A program made the position numbers and the translations under genes. From the NCBI GenBank assembly GCA_902775195.1, contig CACYLQ010000018.1, positions 1 through 44,824 of the forward strand: a stretch of DNA of 44,824 nt, written 5' to 3'. Every line of letters begins with the position of its first letter. Positions within the stretch are counted from its first letter, which is position 1. This stretch comes from an uncultured Pseudobutyrivibrio sp. GTDB taxonomy: Bacteria; Bacillota; Clostridia; Lachnospirales; Lachnospiraceae. This document shows, piece after piece, positions 17,519-25,976 of the stretch. The notes under the pieces were generated by a model. It was not told the origin of the DNA, did not search any database, and saw nothing but the letters and a program-made list of their open reading frames with translations.

Positions 17519-20080
17519 TTATTTTGATTCTACAAGCTCGTCAAATTCAACCATAGCCTTAAACAAATCTCCATCTATCTCAAGCTTCAATGTACCGCCC
17601 ATGGATTCCACAAGATTTTTTGCAATAGAAAGACCAAGTCCATTGCCCTCTGTGTATCTGGATCTGTCTCCTCTTACAAAACGCTCCATAAGCTCATCCG
17701 CAGATATGTTAAGCTCGTTTTTAGATGTATTTCTAAAGGTAAATCTGATTTTGCCCTCTGTCTTTTTCAAATCGATGTAGGCTCTTGTGTCCGCCTGGGC
17801 ATATTTTACTATGTTAGACATAAGATTATCGAAAACTCTCCAAAGGTAGCGATTGTCAGCATTTAGATATATATCCTGGGATGGGAAATCAGTTACTACT
17901 GTAATCTTACCTGCCTCAAGTCTGTCAGTGAACTCACCTATAGATTGATTCAAAAGCACTACTGCGTTAATAGGTTCCATTGTAAATTTGATATTTCCAG
18001 TAGATGCCTTTGATGCCTCAATCAAATCTTCAATAAGCTTTTTAAGGCGGGCTGACTGGCGGCTTAATACCTCTAAGTATTCCTTTGCCTTAGCATTATC
18101 TATCTTCTCTTTTCCCAGCAAATCAACATAGTTGATTATAGATGTAAGAGGAGTTTTGATATCGTGAGATACATTTGTAATAAGCTCTGTCTTCATGCGC
18201 TCTGATTTGGTTCGCTCCTCTAATGCCACATTGATTCCTTCCTGAATCTGATTCATTGCCATGGCATGGTCTGCCATAAATAGCGGCATTCCTTTTAACT
18301 CTACCTTTGCGGATAAATCCCCTTCAGCAAGGCATGTGGCTGCCTCTTTAATTCTGGCATAGCTATATAAAATTTTGTAAAGAATAACGGCAAAAGCAAT
18401 TTTCTCTACAAACCAAAATGGAGCAATTCCTGTAGTATCAATGGACATCATTATTACGAAAAATTCTATTATCGTAATTACGATAAAGATAAACCAGATT
18501 CGTCTTGTCCATTTAATGTTCTTTCGAATATTAATTGAATGCTGATGAAAAATTACAAGCTTATCCTTGCCCCAGACAATAAATCTATATGCAAAAGTAT
18601 GCTTAAAGAAGCGATGTAGCTTTACATTTACTGCAAGGTTTGCTGACCACATAAGACCAACTGTCATCATGACTGCAGCAAATATTCCAAGTACAGCTAT
18701 TGTCATTCCAAGAGACATTCTAGTTTCACTCATATATTCCGTGAAGCAATATAAAATGGCAAACAGCATATATTCTATACAAACAAAGCACCAAAAAGCT
18801 GCGTCAGTCCATAGCTTTCCAAGCCAGTTTATATGAATATCCACCTCACCTTTTCTATGACCGATTGCGCACATATATAATACAAAGCATGCAATTGAAA
18901 GTATAAATGAAACTACTGCCACTAACGGAAATACGTATTTCAAATCCTGCGCCAGGCCTATAAGCCATTTTGCTTGAGCGTAATAATCGTTTGTACCATT
19001 AAATGTATCCTTAGGGAAGCATACAAAAGTATATTTCTCCATATCTGAGCTATATTCACTTACTCCAATAGTTGCTACAGAGTCAAATGAAGCCCCCTCA
19101 TTTTTTATCTTAGAAAGTTCGTCATGAATAGGTGTCAAATCTGCTATATATTGACCTGAAATTCCAACTGTCTCCCCAGAATCAGGGTATATTAGCATCT
19201 CATAATCAGGATACACATCAGCAATTGAGCCAAAAGCCACATCCTCTATATACAAATAATCCTCAGTTTGCTCAGCGGTATTAGGACTTATTGTTTCTAC
19301 AGGAAGATAATCCACTGTTGATTCTTCAGTATCATCATTATTCCCTGAAGCTTCTGCATCATCTTGCACTACATAATTTGTTACATCAGCTTCTTCGCTC
19401 TCATCAATTTCGTTTACAACATCTGGCGTATTATTTTCCCATATTTTCTTGTATACCGTATTTACGGATGATTTTATATTATTTGCTTTTGCTTCATCAT
19501 CAGAGTAGGAAACCTCACCAAATATATAATATTGTTCACTCAGAAGATAAAATTTTCCATTACTATATACATAGGCTTTATCACCTATTGAATCATATCC
19601 AATTCCTTCAACCCCATAGGTATTGTACTCTGTCAGGCTTGAGTAATTGTTAATCTGATTTCCGCCCCAGAGCTCAAAAAAATTATCGCTTAATTCAAAT
19701 TCTGTGTCAGGTGTGATTCTGTAATAACCCACATAGGCACTATCAGGTACAACGACATCAAAGTTTCTATATAAATATTCAGACTCATCATCTAAGTCTA
19801 CTTCATCACTACTCTTTCCTTTGATAATGCCATAGTAGCAGTTCATATTACTAAGCTTATCTTTGTTAAAATCATCTTGGTAATCCGAAAGAGCAAGTGT
19901 GGCATAGCTAGTGCCTGCAAATTTATTTACATAATCTGAAAAAGCACCTCTATCGTTGGAATATAATCTCCATTCTTGTAGGAAAACACTTACTATTGAA
20001 GATATGACACAGATAAAAGCAAACACTGAGCATCCAATGGCAAGCATTATTTTACTGAAATTGTTATACAGTGGTTTCAT
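17519..20080 (-). CDS. Large multi-pass sensor histidine kinase
   Basis: 853 residues from the ATG at 20080 (GGAGG six bases upstream; the ATG six bases earlier abuts that site). One helix at about 9-32 leads to a roughly 340-residue extracytoplasmic region rich in D, E and Y. Five more helices follow between about 380 and 580, then HisKA with VSHDIKTPLTS (His639), the N box DNLMSNIVKYA and the G box GNGLGLSIAKNL. It lies 18 bases after the remains of its response regulator gene. As that regulator has a disrupted output domain, this kinase may now lack its own partner. Signal unknown. Confidence 0.9.
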   Translation of the reverse strand: MKPLYNNFSKIMLAIGCSVFAFICVISSIVSVFLQEWRLYSNDRGAFSDYVNKFAGTSYATLALSDYQDDFNKDKLSNMNCYYGIIKGKSSDEVDLDDESEYLYRNFDVVVPDSAYVGYYRITPDTEFELSDNFFELWGGNQINNYSSLTEYNTYGVEGIGYDSIGDKAYVYSNGKFYLLSEQYYIFGEVSYSDDEAKANNIKSSVNTVYKKIWENNTPDVVNEIDESEEADVTNYVVQDDAEASGNNDDTEESTVDYLPVETISPNTAEQTEDYLYIEDVAFGSIADVYPDYEMLIYPDSGETVGISGQYIADLTPIHDELSKIKNEGASFDSVATIGVSEYSSDMEKYTFVCFPKDTFNGTNDYYAQAKWLIGLAQDLKYVFPLVAVVSFILSIACFVLYMCAIGHRKGEVDIHINWLGKLWTDAAFWCFVCIEYMLFAILYCFTEYMSETRMSLGMTIAVLGIFAAVMMTVGLMWSANLAVNVKLHRFFKHTFAYRFIVWGKDKLVIFHQHSINIRKNIKWTRRIWFIFIVITIIEFFVIMMSIDTTGIAPFWFVEKIAFAVILYKILYSYARIKEAATCLAEGDLSAKVELKGMPLFMADHAMAMNQIQEGINVALEERTKSERMKTELITNVSHDIKTPLTSIINYVDLLGKEKIDNAKAKEYLEVLSRQSARLKKLIEDLIEASKASTGNIKFTMEPINAVVLLNQSIGEFTDRLEAGKITVVTDFPSQDIYLNADNRYLWRVFDNLMSNIVKYAQADTRAYIDLKKTEGKIRFTFRNTSKNELNISADELMERFVRGDRSRYTEGNGLGLSIAKNLVESMGGTLKLEIDGDLFKAMVEFDELVESK

Positions 20081-20098
20081 AATCATCCTCCTGATGAA

Positions 20099-20730
20099 CT
20101 AATCATCAATCTTGTAGCCGTGCCCCCAGACAGCCTTTAGGTATCTTGGGTTGGCACTGTCGTATTCTAATTTTTCTCTGTGTCGCGGGGTGAGAGAACT
20201 TCCCCCTTATGGGTCATAAGAAGTTTTAAAATGTCAAATTCTAATGGTGTAAGATTTACCAGTTCTCCATCCAAGGTAACTTCCTTAGATTTATCGTTAA
20301 GCTCGATGCCACCAATTTTAAGAACACTATCATTGTCCTTAACTGTACCTGTAGATGCGCCAAGCAAAGTGTATCTTCTAATCTGAGATTTCACTCTTGC
20401 CATCAGCTCCACCGGATTAAAAGGCTTGGTTACATAATCATCAGCGCCAATAGTAAGTCCCATTACCTTATCAGCGTCCTCACTTTTTGCTGTAAGCATT
20501 ATGATTGGCACATTTGAAAAGGTTCTGATTTCTGCCATAGCTGCGATTCCATCCATCACTGGCATCATCACATCCATGAGAATCAGCTTTATATCTGTCT
20601 GCTCCTTTAATGTGTCTACCGCTTCTTTTCCATTTGCTGCGCTGATTACGTCAAAGCCTTCGCTCTTAAGATAAATCTGCAAAGCGGATACGATATCTGG
20701 TTCGTCATCACAAATAAGAATTTTGTTCAT
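20099..20730 (-). pseudogene. OmpR-type response regulator with internal deletion
   Basis: The receiver domain is intact (DD at 8-9, phospho-acceptor D53 in LILMDVMMP, K in VTKPFNP), then a linker and the start of the winged helix (LTPLEFDILKLL, MTHKGEVLSP). The open frame then ends as RDTEKN at 20167. In another frame (20099-20185) the normal end of such a protein resumes: REKLEYDSANPRYLKAVWG, then the GYKIDD end. The part in between, about 22-26 residues holding the recognition helix, is missing together with a frame change. The gene should make a receiver with a broken DNA-binding domain. It precedes the large kinase gene. Confidence 0.88.
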
Positions 20731-20845
20731 GTTGTCTCCCTGTATATGTAGTGGCTTATAGAAAAGCCTTATGATTAATCACAAATATATCTTATTGTAT
20801 ATTATCTTAAGTTCCAATAGGGTAAATTATTAAGATTTGTTTAAG

Positions 20846-20873
20846 AAAAAAGGGATTGCAGCTATGCAATCCC
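20846..20873 (-). terminator. Rho-independent terminator after hflC
   Basis: Stem GGGATTGCA (20852-20860) with TGCAATCCC (20865-20873), loop GCTA, then six T on the minus strand. Confidence 0.9.
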
Positions 20874-20887
20874 AAGCTAATCGTTAT

Positions 20888-21751
20888 TTAGAATAAAGAG
20901 CCGTTAAGAATACGTCCAAGCTCTGAGTTTTGGTCAAGGATAATTACATTGTCATCCCCAACTAATGAATCCAAGGAATCAAGGCTTCTCACGAAATTAT
21001 AGAAGCTTGCTTTCGCTGGATCATTGTAGGCCTCTGAAAGAATACGCATGTATTCAGATTCTCCTTCACCCTCTAGCACATCTGCCTGCTTTTTAGCCTC
21101 GGCAACAGTAACAGTTACCTGCTTATCAGTTTCATTTTTAATCTTTTGGGCATCTGCATCACCCTGAGCTTTGTAGCCTGCGGCGATATTATTTCTCTCT
21201 GAAATCATACGCTCATAAACAGCGTTCTTATTATCCTCAGGCAAATCAAGAGCCTTTATCTCAGCCTTTCCGATTGTAATACCATACTGGGAAATATCTG
21301 AGTTAGATTCCTCTGTTATCTTCTTAGTAAGGGCGCTTCCTCTTGATGCAATAATTTCATCCTGAGTCATTGATGATATAGTCTTTTTGGTTGCATTATA
21401 TACAGCCGCCTCTATACGCTCATCAGCCCTGCCCTGAACAGCATTAAGTGTCTGGTAATACTTAACCGGGTCTGAAACATACCATGTAACATAGTTATCT
21501 GCAATCATAGATTTTTTATCAGAGGTAATAACATCCGATGTAGGTATATCGTAAAGGATGTTTGCAGTATAAATTGACTTGGTAGACTGTATAAAAGGCA
21601 CCTTGAAATGAAGGCCTGGCTTATCCTCCACATACTGAACCTTTCCAAATTGGGAAATTAGAATAGCTTCATCCTCGCTAACGCTATAGGTTGATGAGCC
21701 AAGTATTATAAGTGCTGCAATAACAAGCACTACAGGTATAATCTTTTTCAT
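20888..21751 (-). CDS. hflC: HflC-like band 7 (SPFH) membrane protein
   Basis: 287 residues. An N-terminal membrane anchor (about 3-20) is followed by the SPFH/prohibitin domain (GLHFKVPFI near 50) and a long helix rich in A, E and K. The order HflK then HflC, ending with a short hydrophobic tail, fits HflC. In Escherichia coli HflK/HflC form a cage around the FtsH protease and modulate it; the role in Firmicutes is less studied. It starts directly after hflK (adjacent bases), so they are one unit. Confidence 0.88.
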   Translation of the reverse strand: MKKIIPVVLVIAALIILGSSTYSVSEDEAILISQFGKVQYVEDKPGLHFKVPFIQSTKSIYTANILYDIPTSDVITSDKKSMIADNYVTWYVSDPVKYYQTLNAVQGRADERIEAAVYNATKKTISSMTQDEIIASRGSALTKKITEESNSDISQYGITIGKAEIKALDLPEDNKNAVYERMISERNNIAAGYKAQGDADAQKIKNETDKQVTVTVAEAKKQADVLEGEGESEYMRILSEAYNDPAKASFYNFVRSLDSLDSLVGDDNVIILDQNSELGRILNGSLF

Positions 21752-22720
21752 TTATTCTCCCTCCGTCTCATCAGAAATAGCTGCATTCTTCGCAGATGTT
21801 CCATCGTTAAGAATAATCTTTGACTGACCATCTGTAATTATTACGCGAGTGTTAGGCAAAATTTCTTCTACCTTTTCAAAGAACATTCTCTTCTTAGTAA
21901 TCTCAGGATACATTGAATACTGCTCGTACATCTTGTTAAACTTAGAAGCTTCACCTGTTGCTTCTGCAATTCTTGCATCCTTAGATGCTGTTGCATTTTG
22001 AACAATCTTATCAGCCTTAGCCTCTGCCTTTGGAATCTGCTCGTTCTTGTACTGCAGGGCATTGTTCTTAGCTGTATCAGCACCTTGCTTAGCAGTTTCT
22101 ACCGCCTTAAATGCAGCAATAATATCTTCAGTAGGAGGTTCAGAATCCTGAATAGTGATATTCTGAACAGAAAGTCCTATCTTTGTATCCTCTAGTGATT
22201 TAATCATAGCTTCCTTAACTTCCTGCTCTATAAGCCCCTTGGCTGTAGTCATTGCCTCGTCAACAGTGTAGTTAGATACCACTGTTCTGATGTTAGCAAG
22301 AGCTATATTTTCTAAGATTTCTTCAGGAGTCTGAGAATTATATAGATAGGCCACTGGATCAGAAACCTTATACTCCATATAAAAATCAATATTAAGCAGG
22401 TTGAAATCAGATGTAATCATAATGCCATCTTCTTCAGATGCAATGTTCTGACCATCCTTTACATAGTATCCGATTCCTGTTCCATGAGTAGTAATATCCA
22501 CAGTCTGTAAGGATTGCCATGGTGCCTTAAAATGCATTCCTGCTGTATCCACCCTAACAACCTTTCCAAACTGGGTAACTACGCCATTCTTCTGTTCGGA
22601 AATAAAATAAACTGAACGAAATACTACAATAGCAACAACAAATACAATCAGAATTATTTTCCAATATGAAGACATATCTTTAATGCCGCCAGATAAATTG
22701 TCTTTAAACTTATTTCTCAT
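21752..22720 (-). CDS. hflK: HflK-like band 7 (SPFH) membrane protein
   Basis: 322 residues. A short cytoplasmic start, one membrane helix (about 20-42) and the SPFH domain with GMHFKAPWQSLQTVD near residues 60-75, a DPVAYLYN stretch, and a charged helix with repeated A/K/E before a C-terminal LPNTRVIITDG segment. It forms a hetero-oligomer with HflC. AAAGGA precedes the ATG, and an extended -10 promoter is seen at 22753-22761. Confidence 0.88.
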   Translation of the reverse strand: MRNKFKDNLSGGIKDMSSYWKIILIVFVVAIVVFRSVYFISEQKNGVVTQFGKVVRVDTAGMHFKAPWQSLQTVDITTHGTGIGYYVKDGQNIASEEDGIMITSDFNLLNIDFYMEYKVSDPVAYLYNSQTPEEILENIALANIRTVVSNYTVDEAMTTAKGLIEQEVKEAMIKSLEDTKIGLSVQNITIQDSEPPTEDIIAAFKAVETAKQGADTAKNNALQYKNEQIPKAEAKADKIVQNATASKDARIAEATGEASKFNKMYEQYSMYPEITKKRMFFEKVEEILPNTRVIITDGQSKIILNDGTSAKNAAISDETEGE

Positions 22721-22752
22721 ACATATATCCTTTCCCTTAAAATAATAAAACT

Positions 22753-22761
22753 ATTATAACA
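22753..22761 (-). promoter_or_regulatory. Extended -10 promoter of hflKC
   Basis: On the minus strand TGTTATAAT: a perfect TATAAT with the TGn extension. No good -35 hexamer lies 16-18 bases upstream, as is usual for extended -10 promoters. Confidence 0.55.
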
Positions 22762-22787
22762 AACCTAATTTCATACTTCCACAAAAA

Positions 22788-22826
22788 TACAAAACTGCCT
22801 AAATGTTACATAACACTTAGGCAGTT
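22788..22826 (-). terminator. Terminator after the EF-hand-like gene
   Basis: A long stem, AACTGCCTAA (22793-22802) with TTAGGCAGTT (22817-22826), continued inside by TGTTA/TAACA, followed on the minus strand by TTTTG and more T-rich sequence. Confidence 0.7.
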
Positions 22827-22862
22827 AATAGTTACATTAATTGACACTTTGATTATTTGTTA

Positions 22863-24053
22863 CTATAATGCTAAATCCACATGTGCTACAGTTCCTGCAG
22901 CTCCTGTGCTTTCCTTCAGATAGATTCCTGTCTTTCTAAGGACAGCATCAGTATTTCCCATACCATCCTTAAAGCTAAATTCCGTATCCAGATTTCCAAG
23001 ATAAATGGCGCCCACATCTGCTTCTTTAAGATTTAGCAGTTTATCGTTACCCTCCTCATCCTTGGTCCACACCTTTAGCTTATTAAAGATTACATCATTT
23101 TCATCTATCCAGCCATTTTTGTCGTCATCATATTCTGAAAGGTCCTTAAAACCATCCCCAGATTTAGTTCCGAATAGTTCTGAGCCATCGTTAATTTTGC
23201 CATCTTCATTTTTATCCAACGCCAAAAATCCACTTCCCTTTCCTGTAAATGAGATTTCATCCTCATCACCATCTGAATCAATATCAAATTTGAACTTTTG
23301 ATCCGATATAGACGTGGAATTTGTATCCATGTTAATAACAAGTGGATCTGTTAAAATCCTTGTGTAGGTTTCATCCTTTAAGGTATCAATCCTTTGAACA
23401 AGGCTTCTTCCAAGAGTTACCTCTACATTAAAGCTTAGGCTTCTTCCATCAGATGTCTGAACCTCACCTGTACTTGCAAAGGTGGTGTTTTCATATTCTA
23501 AGTGTGTGCCTGATGTAGCTGTAATTCTCTGCCATACCTGGGCACGAGATACTGACGCCATGGGCGTTAAATTCAATGTTTTTGCTTCAGCGCCATTTAC
23601 ACTGAACTTTACACCTTCAGCTTCACAGCTTCCTATAATCTTCCGTTGCCAAGCATTAAAGGATTTCAACTGGTCATACATTTTCTTTTCCACAGGACTG
23701 CGTTTTCCATTTAGCAAATCCAAAATCTTTTTAACCAGACTGATTTGCAAATCCTCCATGTCCCACTGACTCAAGCCTTCATTAGCTTCCCGAATCTGCT
23801 TATCATGTTCTGCCATTTTATTGAACATTTTCTGCAAATTCTCTTTCTGTCTTTCCTTAGCTGCCTCTTCTTCATTTTTCTTTAACTGTTCAAGTGATTC
23901 TTTGTAAGATTTTTCCCCTTCTTCCGAGAGCTTCAAAACTGCACCAAGCGTATCCACATTCGCTCGTTGTTCAATTGTCAGCTGCTCTACATGGGTACTA
24001 GAATAAGAATTGTGACTAGATGCCATGTTTACATGGCTGTTTTCAATCTTCAT
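22863..24053 (-). CDS. Protein with FrpC/EF-hand-like calcium-binding region
   Basis: 396 residues from the ATG at 24053 (AAAGGAG seven bases upstream). The first 30 residues are polar with no signal peptide. A charged coiled-coil-like part (about 45-100) and a middle domain follow. Then comes a C-terminal region with three Asp-rich loops, DSDGDEDE (about 257), DKNEDGKINDGSELFG (about 280-295) and DDDKNGWIDENDV (about 308-320). This series is the one I know from FrpC-like and other RTX-associated proteins, where it precedes nonapeptide repeats; none are present here. Calcium binding is inferred. How it could leave the cell, if it does, is unclear. The structured leader at 24086-24156 precedes it. 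Confidence 0.72.
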   Translation of the reverse strand: MKIENSHVNMASSHNSYSSTHVEQLTIEQRANVDTLGAVLKLSEEGEKSYKESLEQLKKNEEEAAKERQKENLQKMFNKMAEHDKQIREANEGLSQWDMEDLQISLVKKILDLLNGKRSPVEKKMYDQLKSFNAWQRKIIGSCEAEGVKFSVNGAEAKTLNLTPMASVSRAQVWQRITATSGTHLEYENTTFASTGEVQTSDGRSLSFNVEVTLGRSLVQRIDTLKDETYTRILTDPLVINMDTNSTSISDQKFKFDIDSDGDEDEISFTGKGSGFLALDKNEDGKINDGSELFGTKSGDGFKDLSEYDDDKNGWIDENDVIFNKLKVWTKDEEGNDKLLNLKEADVGAIYLGNLDTEFSFKDGMGNTDAVLRKTGIYLKESTGAAGTVAHVDLAL

Positions 24054-24085
24054 AGCGGACTCCTTTCCACAAATAAAGAATATAA

Positions 24086-24156
24086 AAAAGTGCCAAACGC
24101 TTGAAGACCTTTGCACGTCCCTATGCCTGGTCTTCTTTAAATGTATCGGCACTTTT
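24086..24156 (-). promoter_or_regulatory. Structured 71-nt leader or terminator before the EF-hand-like gene
   Basis: On the minus strand an outer stem AAAAGTGCC/GGCACTTTT (24148-24156 with 24086-24094) encloses a second stem GAAGACC/GGTCTTC (24129-24135 with 24103-24109) and a small inner GCA/TGC. A run of six T follows the outer stem. It lies between the 95-residue gene and the EF-hand-like gene, about 30 bases ahead of the start codon. It works formally as a terminator with a large internal loop; I could not match it to a known riboswitch class. Confidence 0.6.
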
Positions 24157-24194
24157 CATATCATTCTTTATAGCATAAAAGAATCTGCTATATT

Positions 24195-24482
24195 TTATTT
24201 TGATAATAATTCTATTACTCTTTTAATCCAATCAAGCTCCCACTTGATTCTCACATTTAAAATCTCAAGCTGCTGATTAAACAAGTTTTTAATTGTCTCT
24301 TCCTTTGAAGTCATAAGCTTCATTGTTTCACAGTTATCGTACATTTCATTGTACTGGGAAACCCTGTTGTTAAACTCATTTCTCAGCATGGATGGAATTC
24401 CCTCCTGACCATATACGGTCTGCGCTTTTTCATGAACCATGGTCATTTTACTATATAACTCTTCTAATTTTGTCTTCTCCAT
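24195..24482 (-). CDS. Small hypothetical coiled-coil protein
   Basis: 95 residues, charged and almost wholly helical, with a repeated tyrosine/methionine pattern (QYNEMYDNCETMKLM) and a W-rich end. No signal peptide or membrane helix. GGGGAG stands before the ATG, and it follows the LprI-like gene by 13 bases, so they are probably one transcript. Family not recognised. Confidence 0.68.
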   Translation of the reverse strand: MEKTKLEELYSKMTMVHEKAQTVYGQEGIPSMLRNEFNNRVSQYNEMYDNCETMKLMTSKEETIKNLFNQQLEILNVRIKWELDWIKRVIELLSK

Positions 24483-24495
24483 ATCGTCTCCCCTT

Positions 24496-25566
24496 CTAGT
24501 TAAAATACTTAAGTAGTTCCTTACAGCGGTCCATAGTCATTGTTGCATAGATATCATTATAGTCAACAGTTGCCATACTACCTCCGTCATGCTCAGCAGT
24601 TGCCTTTTCAGCACTAGCGTCTCTATCCTTGAGCCACTGTCTTTGCTCCTCAAGAGCTTTGTTAAATGTAGCTTCATCTGTGTTGTACTTGATTAAACGC
24701 CAAATATAATTAAGGCACTCATCCGAAACTCTAATCTGATTTGATGTAGCCTCTACCATATCTGCAGTAGTAGCTGCTTCTGAAAGCTGGTCTGCATAAT
24801 AATCATAGCTCTCTTTATATGTATTATAAGTACTCTCAGCATCTTCCTTAGGAGTCATTCTAGTATAGCTTGTAATACCCTGATTTTCATTAACATTTAC
24901 AAGCACAAGATTTTCCAAACTATCCTGTTGTTCCTGAGAACCAACGAAAATCCATGTCTTGATTTCATCGTCAATTTCTGAAACAGGCTTTCCTGGCATA
25001 TAGATTTCTATTTCATCTGCATTGTTAAGTGCATATGGGGTAACAGGAATGTATTTTACGCCATCTGCGATGTATTCATCATCATTATTTATAATGTTAA
25101 TATCCTTCATGTGCATTTTATATGTGAATTCATCAACCTTTTGGATATTTTCAAAATGGCCTTCGTATTCGCAATAATAACGTGTACCATCTGGATAACC
25201 ATCTCCACTATCACCCATATCTGAATCATGGTAACTGCCATGGAAGCTTCCGTCCTTTTCAATATAAAAATCATCTGACCATCCACCAGCACCGCTATAA
25301 AATGAATACCCATATTGGGCTAAATCAGCAAATGTTATTGTGGAATCATCTGCGACTTTTTCTAATTTGTTATCTTCAGCATTATTTGAATCCTTTGAAA
25401 CCGTTCCAACATCAATATTTTTTGTAGTGTTCTCAGTAATTTCATCTTTTGAATCACTATTTTTCACAAGATAATATACACCACATCCTGCCACCAACAC
25501 TAAAGCAACTATTATCAAAATAATGCTTATTCTTCTTTGCATTCTTTTCTTATGTCTTTTGCTCAT
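24496..25566 (-). CDS. Membrane-anchored protein with LprI/DUF1311-like C-terminus
   Basis: 356 residues. A basic start and one membrane helix (about 11-34, with a Cys at 28) anchor an extracellular part. The middle (about 75-200) has a GAGGWSDDF stretch and a DSDMGDSGDGYPDG loop and looks like a lipocalin- or beta-type domain I cannot name. The last ~85 residues, with ECLNYIWRLIKYN, EEQRQWLKDRD, GGSM and a final CKELLKYF, follow the LprI (lysozyme inhibitor, DUF1311) pattern. A lysozyme-protection role is possible but inferred. AAGGAG lies 8 bases ahead of ATGAGC. A terminator-like hairpin stands only about 25 bases upstream of its start. Confidence 0.72.
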   Translation of the reverse strand: MSKRHKKRMQRRISIILIIVALVLVAGCGVYYLVKNSDSKDEITENTTKNIDVGTVSKDSNNAEDNKLEKVADDSTITFADLAQYGYSFYSGAGGWSDDFYIEKDGSFHGSYHDSDMGDSGDGYPDGTRYYCEYEGHFENIQKVDEFTYKMHMKDINIINNDDEYIADGVKYIPVTPYALNNADEIEIYMPGKPVSEIDDEIKTWIFVGSQEQQDSLENLVLVNVNENQGITSYTRMTPKEDAESTYNTYKESYDYYADQLSEAATTADMVEATSNQIRVSDECLNYIWRLIKYNTDEATFNKALEEQRQWLKDRDASAEKATAEHDGGSMATVDYNDIYATMTMDRCKELLKYFN

Positions 25567-25976
25567 ACATTAATCTCCTTCCGGATGCTTAAAAAAGCAT
25601 CACCAAAATATTTTAATACAATGGTGATGCTTTTTCTACACTCATTCATTTTCTGGAGCATAATTAAAGGCCTATCTAGATATTTAATTCTTTATTCCAA
25701 TTGATATTACTATCTAGGAATCAATTATCATCGCAGGTAGTAGTCATTTTAAGATAGTCTACTATCTAAAAGCAATTTTGCTCTTACAGGTAGTAGCCCT
25801 ATCGCCTACAACTACTATCTATGCCATTTTTTTCTTCTCAGATAGTAGTCATCCAACTGGCCATTACTATCTGCAAAAGGAATTTATTCTATAGATAGTA
25901 ATCCTCTAAAAAAGCACTACTATCTATACAGCTATCTCTCCGTCTAGGTAGTAGTCGCTCCCAAAACCACTACTAT
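25567..25976. other. 410-base gene-free region: leader hairpin and array B
   Basis: No gene. From left to right it holds the ribosome binding site and terminator-like hairpin of the LprI-like gene (25584-25635), about 70 AT-rich bases without a clear promoter, and the alternating repeat array B, which runs on into the end of comEC. Confidence 0.8.
25584..25635 (-). promoter_or_regulatory. Terminator-like hairpin with alternative pairing (possible attenuator)
   Basis: Minus-strand stem AAAAAGCATCACCA (25622-25635) with TGGTGATGCTTTTT (25592-25605), 16-base loop, then a T run. Its 3' arm can instead pair with the next bases: GATGCTT (25595-25601) with AAGCATC (25584-25590), four-base loop. The AAGGAG of the LprI-like gene follows at once. 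There is no room for a promoter between hairpin and gene, so read-through would be needed for expression. On the plus strand the same stem also ends in five T. Confidence 0.65.

Noticed and set aside
20888-22720. The two SPFH proteins as QmcA/stomatin-type singletons
   Set aside because: They form a tightly linked pair with HflK-like and HflC-like lengths and order, so HflKC fits better.
24086-24156. The structured leader as a c-di-GMP-I riboswitch
   Set aside because: A GGGACG-like stretch and GCAAAGG recall the class, but the two-helix junction and its conserved bases are absent.
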